This document shows, in pieces, positions 56,329 through 64,000 of a DNA stretch of 64,000 nucleotides. The first letter of the stretch is position 1, and every line of letters starts with the position of its first letter. A program made the position numbers and the translations under genes. The DNA comes from Straminergon stramineum (taxonomy: Eukaryota > Streptophyta > Bryopsida > Hypnales > Calliergonaceae). Below the pieces are notes generated by a model. The model was not told the DNA's origin. It saw only the letters and a program-made list of their open reading frames with translations, and ran no database searches. The stretch spans positions 25,222,248 to 25,286,247 of the forward strand of contig OY987266.1 of the NCBI GenBank assembly GCA_963920665.1, written 5' to 3'.

Positions 56329-58359
56329 ATGGTGATAACCTGTGCGATTCCTGCTGTTGCGGGATTGGTCTCATCCACCGTGCTTCCCAAGTCTGCAGCA
56401 TCAATCCGATCTTCCGAGTTTCTCGACTCGTCATGGCGGAGGGCAGCTCTGAGCACCGCCATCGTTGAGCTCAGCATGCATGGCAGACGAAAAACATCCG
56501 GTGTCTGTTTCGCAAGGACGCAAACGGTCGAAGAAGCAAAAGAATTCGAAACCCGCACATCGAACGGCAGCGTAAGCACTTCCGAGGCTGCGGAGTTGGT
56601 GCCACCGAAGACAAGACCCTTGCGAATTCTCATAGCCGGTGGTGGCATTGGGGGTCTTGTCCTCGCCCTCGCAGCGAAGAACAGGGGCTTAGACGTGGTG
56701 GTCTTCGAGCGAGACTTGAGCGCCATCCGAGGAGAAGGCCAGTACCGAGGCCCCATCCAGATCCAGAGCAACGCCCTTGCAGCTCTTGAAGCGGTGGACC
56801 GCGGCGCTGCGGAGGAGATTTTGTCCAATGGCTGTGTCACCGGGGACCGCATCAACGGCCTCGTGGATGGAATCTCCGGTGAGTGGTACTGTAAGTTCGA
56901 CACGTTCACTCCCGCAGCCGAACGAGGACTTCCCGTCACGCGCGTCATTAGCCGGATGAAGCTCCAGGAGATTCTGTCTGGTGCACTTGGTCAAGAGTAC
57001 ATTCAGAATGGCGCCAATGTGGTGGACTTTGTGGACAATGGCAGCGAGGTGAAGGTGGTGCTGGAGGATGGACGGACGTTTGAAGGGGATGTGCTCGTGG
57101 GCGCTGATGGTATCCGCTCGAGAGTGAGGACGAAGTTGCTCGGGGAGACCGCCACTGTGTATTCGGACTACACTTGCTACACGGGGATTGCTGATTATGT
57201 ACCTGCTGATATCGAAACGGTGGGCTATCGCGTCTTTCTTGGCCATAAGCAGTACTTCGTTTCGTCGGATGTGGGGCAAGGGAAGATGCAATGGTATGCG
57301 TTTTACAACGAGGCTGCTGGTGGAGTAGATGCACCTGGTGGACGAAAAGCAAGGTTGATGTCGCTGTTTGGACAGTGGTGTGACAAAGTGGTGGATCTGC
57401 TGGAGGCTACTCCAGAGGAGCAGATTCTGCGTCGTGATATTTACGATCGTATTCCCATTATGACGTGGAGTAAGGGACGCGTGACGTTGCTCGGAGACTC
57501 CGCGCATGCTATGCAGCCGAATTTGGGGCAAGGTGGTTGCATGGCGATTGAAGATGGGTTTCAGCTTGCTTTGGATCTGTCGAAAGCTGCGCAGCTACCG
57601 AATGCAAATCTTGAGAAAGTTCTGAAGGCCTATGAGGGCAAGAGGCGGATACGCGTTGGGGTGATTCATGGGCTAGCACGGATGGCGGCCATCATGGCCA
57701 CGACATACAAGCCATATCTCGGTGAAGGTTTGGGACCTCTGTCGTTTATTAAGGATTTGAAGATTCCCCATCCTGGGCGCGTGGGAGGGAGATTTTTCAT
57801 TACTATTGGTATGCCTTCCATGCTCAGCTGGGTTCTTGGTGGGAACAGCTTCGCATTGGAAGGTCGTGCTCCATATTGTAGTTTGGAAGATAAGGCGCAC
57901 TCGAACCTGAGAAAGTGGTTTTGGAACGATGACGAGCTGGAGAGAGCCACAAAGGCGGAGTGGTATTTGGTGCCTGCTGCCGAGAGATTGCCCATTACAG
58001 GGGAGGTCACAGAAAGCGGGAAGCCTTTGCTGCGTTTGTGTCGGGAGGATGCGAAGTGCACCTTCGTGGGATGCGTGCCCTGTGAATCAACTGATGGTGG
58101 TGTTTTCCACGCTGTAAAGTTGCCAAATGTTGCAGACAATCATGCCAAACTTATGTTCGTGGACGGTGCTCTGTTTATTACGGATTTGGAGAGCAAGACT
58201 GGCACGTGGATTACGAGCATTGCAGGTGGGAGGCATAAGCTTACACCGAAAATGCCAGCGCGAGTTCACCCTGAGGATATCATTGAGTTCGGCCCTTCTA
58301 AAGAGGCCCAATTCAAGGTGAAGCTACGGAGGCTTCAGGAAGGCTCATCCGACTCATAG
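56329..58359 (+). CDS. ZEP: Zeaxanthin epoxidase, chloroplast, with FHA domain
   Basis: FAD-dependent monooxygenase of the xanthophyll cycle. It epoxidises zeaxanthin to antheraxanthin and violaxanthin in the plastid and supplies precursors for abscisic acid. The 676-residue frame is a single exon. The first ~90 residues are Ser/Ala/Arg-rich, as in a transit peptide. The dinucleotide-binding motif is GGGIGG (104-109), the DG motif is GADGIRSRVR (258-267), and the GD motif is LLGDSAHAMQPNLGQGG (387-403). A C-terminal FHA domain (about 565-655) contains LLRLCRED and a FITDLESKTGTW segment. Length and domain order match plant ZEP. The start is the first ATG of the frame and is preceded by a stop-containing leader. 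The lack of introns is notable because flowering-plant ZEP genes are highly split. The GC-rich coding sequence stands out from the AT-rich flanks. Confidence 0.96.
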   Translation: MVITCAIPAVAGLVSSTVLPKSAASIRSSEFLDSSWRRAALSTAIVELSMHGRRKTSGVCFARTQTVEEAKEFETRTSNGSVSTSEAAELVPPKTRPLRILIAGGGIGGLVLALAAKNRGLDVVVFERDLSAIRGEGQYRGPIQIQSNALAALEAVDRGAAEEILSNGCVTGDRINGLVDGISGEWYCKFDTFTPAAERGLPVTRVISRMKLQEILSGALGQEYIQNGANVVDFVDNGSEVKVVLEDGRTFEGDVLVGADGIRSRVRTKLLGETATVYSDYTCYTGIADYVPADIETVGYRVFLGHKQYFVSSDVGQGKMQWYAFYNEAAGGVDAPGGRKARLMSLFGQWCDKVVDLLEATPEEQILRRDIYDRIPIMTWSKGRVTLLGDSAHAMQPNLGQGGCMAIEDGFQLALDLSKAAQLPNANLEKVLKAYEGKRRIRVGVIHGLARMAAIMATTYKPYLGEGLGPLSFIKDLKIPHPGRVGGRFFITIGMPSMLSWVLGGNSFALEGRAPYCSLEDKAHSNLRKWFWNDDELERATKAEWYLVPAAERLPITGEVTESGKPLLRLCREDAKCTFVGCVPCESTDGGVFHAVKLPNVADNHAKLMFVDGALFITDLESKTGTWITSIAGGRHKLTPKMPARVHPEDIIEFGPSKEAQFKVKLRRLQEGSSDS

Positions 58360-59440
58360 TGAGGAAACAGGTATTTGACGACCATTCAATTGCGGTGGGA
58401 CTCCAGAAACACTACTTGATACACAGATTTGGACCCACGGATTTTATTATTTGTTGAAGTGCAGCTACTAAATCTTGCTACTGTGGCCCTGCAGAATAGG
58501 ATTACCAATGTATGAAATAGTAGGCAAGTTTGTCCCGTTGTATATTATTAGTGTGTAATCTGCTCCCCCAAAGCATTCATATAAACCAGCCGTGAGCAGT
58601 GTATTCTATTGCCTACGATTGTATCTCTGGGTGATTTCAGCACTCCAATTGTACACGTAGAAATCACTACCTCTGGAATAGGTCTGTTTATACGATTGTT
58701 TTTCACGAAGTTTGAACTGTACTAGTTTCTGTTCTCCCGCGTTCCTGCATCGTTTGTACTTTGTAGGGGATAGACAATGTTTGGAGGTAATTCTGGAAGG
58801 GGGGCATCATTTTGGTAGTCAAGTCACAGAGTTAGAACATAATCATCTACAGTAGAGATTAGGCGAGAGCATGTAATGTAAATGTAACTAAAACATGGGA
58901 TCGTCAACAGAAACGTGGATTATGTACAACACTTGCGAAGCGCTACTGATTCATGATGGAGAATTGTTTCATTTTTTAGTTTATTTTGTTGTGAAACTGT
59001 AAATGACTTCTGCAGTTAAGAGAACCTGCAATCGTATGTGTACTCCTGGGAATATTTTCTGGGAACATACAAGGATGTGATATTGGAGAGTGATAATTGG
59101 CATGTACCCATCGCAAGGAAGGTGTGAGACAGTTGAGTCGGGCTGAGCTGGTGAGACGATGCTTTCTAGTATTTTCTAACTACTTGACACTTAAGTGGGT
59201 GTAAGCTTATTACTGGCCACTGAAGGAAGGTTTTAGGACTCAAATGAAAGAGAGAAATATTAACCATTTAAGTTGAAGATCAATACGAGTGACATGTAAG
59301 CTACATACCTTTTTTAGAATGGGGACTCAAAATGAAAGAGATCAAGTCTAATCATTGGTGTACTTTTAGAGTGTATTCATTTAAGTTCCCTTGATCGACT
59401 TTGAAAAGACATTACAAGTGACACCTCAAAATGAAACATT
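58360..59440. other. ZEP 3' region and gene-free DNA
   Basis: The first few hundred bases are likely 3' untranslated region. No gene-derived poly-A run follows the stop codon. No other gene seen. Confidence 0.4.
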
Positions 59441-59444
59441 TAAC

Positions 59445-60085
59445 CCTTAGATGCCCGAGGTATCAAATTTTAGTGTTAGACAAAACTTTGAAGTCAAATA
59501 AAACCTTAACAAGTTCCTATTTTTAATATTGTTTATATTTCTGAAAAGTTCTTTTTAAAGAATAGTTTTAAAAATCAGATTTTAAGAATGAAGGATTATG
59601 ATTTTCCTATTCAAGATTTTGTGCAAGGGTATTCATTGCAAGTCTTGATTTTCTAGTGTTGAGGGCTTTTGGAATTGAGCCTCAAGTATATCAAATCTTG
59701 GAGAAAAAATTATATTAGAAGTTAATTAAAATAAAGTGTAGAGTAGATTTTGAGAAGTTGTAAATTGATTAGAGTTATGTGTGTTAAGCCTTTTAAGTTC
59801 ATACATTTTTTATGACCAATTTTTTAGGTTTGACATGTGAAAAGAGGATTGAAAAACTTCAAATCACTTTCATAGTTCTAATACTGTCATGATCAAACAT
59901 TCTAATCTTTCAATTTATAAGTGATAATGTAGTGCTTGTTTTTCCCTTGTGATCTATAACATGTCTAGTTTGAATTTTTATAGTTACAATTCGAAAAAAT
60001 CGATAAAATTTATCAAAATGTTGGTTTTTTGTTCAATATAGATCAAATTCCAAGAAGCTCAAAAAAAGCCATAAACATTTAGGTG
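59445..60085. mobile_element. TTAA-flanked MITE, family D copy 2
   Basis: It starts CCCTTAGATGCCCGAGG after TTAA (59441-59444) and ends AAACATTTAGGTG before TTAG. At 641 bp it matches 20056-20695 in size and order of motifs. Confidence 0.6.
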
Positions 60086-60089
60086 TTAG

Positions 60090-61640
60090 TAAGGGTGGTC
60101 TCTAATAAACTCTAAAGGGTTTGAAATCCTCAAATGGGTTTTCTAGGGTATGGAGGACATTCTTATGATATCAAATTTTATTGAAAGTTTTTTTTGAAGG
60201 TAAGGGAACATGTTAGCTTTTGGAGAGAACATATGTGAGAACTTTATTATCTAAACAATTTGCTATATGTTTAGAATTCTCACATTCTTTCAATACCCAT
60301 CCCCCAAACCTAACCCTTGGTAGTTAGTCACCATCTAATTGTAACTTGCCATAAACCCTTTTAAATCTTTACTAACCCTTCTATTTATCCACCAAACAAG
60401 TGACACATCTAACAAGGAAAATAACACAAGGACCTCAAATCCTATGAGCTTCACATTAAATTAGTATTGTGTAAGAATGAATGTCTAAAATTTAAATAGT
60501 AAACCGTAGACATGACAATAGTCCATTCTCTTTCACTTTCATGGTCAAATTCTATATAATCTTCACTTCATATTTATGGTATCTTTTGATGACCGTTGAT
60601 ATGAATTTTTTGGTCTCAAAATTTTAGCTTAAATCTCACTCAACAAGCAACCACCTTCACTAATTATTCCCTTGATAATGAACTCCTTTGGAATATATAG
60701 TCAAGGTCTTTGAAAGTGCCATAGATAGATGTCCAGGACATTTAACTATGAGTTGCTAGTCTCTTGTAGAAAAATCCCCTAACTATATGGTAGAATGGCT
60801 TAATTTAAGGTTACTTGGCATTGCTTACTCTATTAGGCACATGCCTTCTGTAAGCCTTCAAAGGTTTAGATGTTTTGATGAAAATTTGAAATTATCGTAA
60901 ATTTTTGAAGAAAAAGTGAAAAAATACACATAAAATACAAAATTATTTTAATAAATCTGAAAATTTCACCACAAGTTTATAATATGGTGTAGAACATAAT
61001 GGTGTAAACCAAATTTTCGTGTCATTTCTAAAATTAGAAATTCAATAGACAATGGTTTTAGACCTAAGTTCTGATGGCAATAAAATATTCAATTTTGGAA
61101 ATTTTCCAAAATTCAAATTGGAATAGAAAGTAGACTTGAGAACCTTCATTTTGTTAGTTGGATTCAAATTCAAAAATATCATCTTCAGGGATAGAATTCA
61201 AATCAAGGCTAGCATCAAAAAATTGCCTAAACACACTAAAATGACAATTTTTCTAATCCAAATTTAGAGCATCTTCTTACATAGAAAAGTCACAAATTCC
61301 TCAATGAGGAAATTTTAAACACCATCTAAGCACCTTCCATTCAAGCAAATCCCAATACAAAACTAAATGATAAATGCTTTGTTAGTGATCACGAGTTGAC
61401 ATTATTCCAAAGCCATCCAAATACTAGAAAATGACTACAGTAAATTTCTTTGGTTAATCCTCAATTAGTTTTTTTTTGTGTATTTAAAAAAAATGATGGG
61501 CAACTTCTACTTGACTATTGGTAGGGTATAGATTTCAAGATATCTAGGCCAAATAATTAGTAGCACAAAAATAACATTAGATCTTCATTTTGTAAGTTTT
61601 CCTATTCTTGCCATCCTTGCATGAATTGATTTAGAACCTT
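60090..61640. other. Gene-free AT-rich stretch
   Basis: No gene recognised; it contains copy 3 of a dispersed repeat. Confidence 0.35.
61046..61205. repeat. Dispersed repeat, copy 3 of 3
   Basis: Diverged relative of 18012-18175 and 18697-18850 (GGCAATAAAATATTCAATTTT, then AATTGGAATAGAAAG). Confidence 0.35.
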
Positions 61641-62610
61641 GCAAAAAAATCACAAAGCATTGAGTGAAACAACTAGTCAACCATATAGTTGAAGGATATA
61701 TAAAAATTGTTTTTTCAATACCTGAATGTACTTCATTCGTTTTATGTAGCTCCAACAACAAGCTCTTGGATATATTTATAATTCACACAATGAATGCAAA
61801 ATCCACTACAAGAGAAAGGGGTGTTTTAAGTATAGTCCTACTAGTGTAGTCTTTTAAGTAATGACCTATAAGGAGGCTTTTAAGTAAAATTTTACTGAAA
61901 ATACACGTGTTAGCAAAAGGGATTGGAAAACCACTCTAACATCTAGTCTTGATGTTCACAACCTGAATGTCATAGAAACAAGAAAATTGGAGTTTAACTA
62001 CTAAGAAAACTTAGTAGAAGGAAAATGTATATATAATCTTTTTAGGCAAAATAATGCATGGCTTGAGAAAAATCGAGATATCAGACCTTTATTTTTGCAA
62101 ACTTTTTTTTTCTTACCATGCCAATATAAACAAATTCAAAACCTTGCACAAAAATCACAATGAACCAAGTGTCTAAATTCATCACATTGCTAAAAAAAAG
62201 AAAAAGACAAAATTATCTTTTCAACATATGTGGATGGTCATGATGCATTTTGGGTAGCTTCTACAATACTAAGCTCATGAAAACCTTCACAATCCACACA
62301 GTGAATGCCAACTTTTTTATAGAAGAGTTTTCAAAATCATCACATCATTGAAAAGTTACCAAATAAACAACTTTTTCAACATACTAGAATGTACATCATC
62401 CGTACATTCCATGTAGCTCCCACTATACAAAGCTCATGGATCCAAACGTTCACAATCCACCCAATGGATGTTGTCTCTCTTACAATAAGGGTTAAAAGAA
62501 CTTATCACCTCACTAAAATACATACAATAATTTCTTTTTCTACATATGCGGATGTACAGTACATGATCCGCTTCGTGTAGCTCCCACAATTCAGTTCCAA
62601 GCTGATGAAA
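61640..62610. repeat. Diverged tandem repeat, about four units
   Basis: Each unit carries the order ATCACA.TG, a TGTA(C/T)-rich segment, TAGCT(C/T)C, then AGCTC(A/T)TGGA and CACAATCCAC.CA.TG. The TAGCTCC-like anchors are at about 61748, 62260, 62414 and 62577. Units are unequal in length. A CACTACAAGAGAAA motif at 61803 may be a CACTA end. Confidence 0.45.
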
Positions 62611-63350
62611 ACTCATTTCCAATCCGATGGTTAAGTTACCTACAGTAGTGGATGCCGTCTCTCTTCAGTTCTGAGCAAAAGACTGACGGAGGTCGGGTGA
62701 AGCCGATGTCAGTGCGTCAGGCAGTTCTCTCCCATAATTCAGTTATTTCACGGAAAGTGCGCCGCAGTTCTTATCCGGCTTCAGTTGCCCTGTCACGCCA
62801 GGAATTCGGGAGTCCCGGAGCCAATGCGGCTGGCTCCTCACTCTGCACTTTAACTTCATTGCAGAAAGCAGAGATGCAGAGCAGGCTCCAAACTGTCCAA
62901 AGTCGAAAGGAGGGAGGACGCCAGGACGGAGAAGAACGGCTGCTGCTGGAACTTCCTGAGTAACTTACAGTACGTCTTGGGGACCGACTCAAGCTGATAG
63001 TTCTGTTGCTCCCTTTCTGTTGCCCTCTCTCTCTCATCATGCTCCCGCTGCGGCCTTTTCCTTTTAGATTGAAAGGAGATCACCCGTTTCCGACCAGCCT
63101 CCCATTCTTGTAGTTTAAGCTGCTCTATTTCCAATAAGATGAATTGTAGGTGACATGCAGGTTGTGCACAGATCCCTGGGAACAACAAAAATGTCCAGGA
63201 GATGTACATTGAAAGCTTATATGATCACAATGTATACATTGGAAGCCTTACATCAATTTTGAATCCATCCTATGGTTGGAAATAGGTTTGCCTACATATT
63301 GAGAATGGGACAAATAGAATCTTCACAAAAAAAAATGTACAGTAATTTTG
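62611..63350. other. GC-richer island without recognised gene
   Basis: Between 62640 and 63130 base composition rises to gene-like levels. Both strands have open frames of about 100 codons, but none has a recognisable motif. It could be a promoter/first-exon region or an untranslated transcript. Confidence 0.3.
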
Positions 63351-63357
63351 CTTTGAA

Positions 63358-63941
63358 TCCCTAAAGGACTAAGGCACATTTCACACATAAATTGTGAAAA
63401 ACTACCACTTTTTAGGGTAATGAGAAAAAAAATGAAAAAAAACAGATTTTTTTTTTCAAAATTCAACAATATGAATCTATACTAGACTACTACGGGAATG
63501 TGTAGAAAAAATTTCAGAAATGTTGATTGTACGGATTGAAAGATTATAACGTTCAAAGTTAGGAGAAGAAAAAAATTTCAACCTTGCCCAACAAGGCCAT
63601 CAGCCTTTAACTCCTCCTAAAGTGAAATTTTTACTCTACACATGGTTATCTTTTTTTAAGTTGCATCTTGTATCTTGTAAGTTACATACCTACCAAATTT
63701 CAAAAATAGAGGAGGTGTTTTGCACATGTTGCCCAAAGCTGCCTAAGCTACCTGAAAAATTTAGGACAACATAACTTTTGTACCAGGCATCCAAATGGAA
63801 AAAAAATTACATTTCCACTAAGGGGGTACATGTTCACACTATGTATCAAATTTGAAGAACATCCATTACAAAATGACTTCATGCACACCTACCTGAGATT
63901 AGTAGCATACATTCAACAGTCATTCTTCAGTCTTTTAGAGG
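63358..63941. mobile_element. TTAA-flanked MITE, family B copy 4
   Basis: It begins TCCCTAAAGGACTAAGGC after TGAA (63354-63357, decayed TTAA) and ends CAGTCTTTTAGAGG before TTAA (63942-63945). It is 584 bp and similar to 51434-52652. Confidence 0.65.
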
Positions 63942-64000
63942 TTAAGGTAATTTTTTTTGGAAATTATGAAATCCTTCTGTAATCTATTTCTCTACAAGGG

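Noticed and set aside
56689..57531. 280-codon minus-strand frame inside ZEP
   Set aside because: It is a shadow of the GC-rich ZEP coding sequence on the opposite strand.
1..64000. tRNA, rRNA and CRISPR features
   Set aside because: I saw no convincing tRNA B-box/acceptor pairing, no rRNA signature and no regularly spaced direct repeats of CRISPR type.

Overview
The window reads as nuclear DNA of a land plant. Genes have GT-AG introns, intergenic DNA is very AT-rich, and there are plant-type transposons (Mutator, CACTA, Stowaway-like, LTR). Two recognisable host genes are present: an R2R3-MYB of the MYB52/54/105/117 type (10992-12269) and a zeaxanthin epoxidase with FHA domain (56329-58359). 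The single-exon ZEP and the GC-rich genes set in AT-rich repeats suggest a bryophyte or other non-seed plant, but I cannot fix the species. All exon structures were assembled by eye.

The most important object is a 15.8-kb DNA transposon at 23816-39639. It is bounded by inverted termini that share GCTAGCATG and a GTGAGC-rich array, and by a perfect 9-bp target-site duplication (CCTTACAAC, 23807-23815 and 39640-39648). It carries two divergent genes. On the minus strand (28954 to 24860) is a two-exon Mutator-like transposase of about 1182 residues, with a zinc finger, an acidic DDE-type core with a CxxH motif, and a C-terminal SWIM finger. On the plus strand (29819 to 39360) is a many-exon cargo locus. 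Its product joins a ParB-like domain (DGNHR motif) to a DNA methyltransferase-like domain in the motif order of beta-class N6-adenine/N4-cytosine enzymes. That pairing is otherwise familiar from prokaryotic and phage proteins. The usual catalytic DPPY/W is replaced, and three in-frame stops suggest this copy is decaying. Five ~92-102 bp palindromes with an AGTCGG/CCGACT core lie inside this element and nowhere else that I could find. They are in introns and leaders of both genes.

Region by region: 1-9.8 kb is AT-rich repeat DNA with several TTAA-flanked non-autonomous elements. 10-12.5 kb is the MYB gene with its GC-rich promoter. 12.5-23.5 kb is gene-free with one TA-flanked MITE at each end. 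23.8-39.6 kb is the large transposon, inserted across the right edge of the second MITE. 39.7-54 kb is repeat DNA with a solo LTR, a CACTA-type MITE, a Stowaway-like MITE, more TTAA elements and a short telomere-like tract. 54-58.4 kb is the ZEP gene with a possible leader intron. 58.4-64 kb is repeat DNA again.

The TTAA elements form several sequence families with shared ends (CCCCTAAAGG...CCTTTAGGGG between TTAA copies), as expected for piggyBac-like MITEs. The two host genes are unrelated to the transposons around them: one is a transcription factor, the other an abscisic acid/xanthophyll-cycle enzyme of the plastid.
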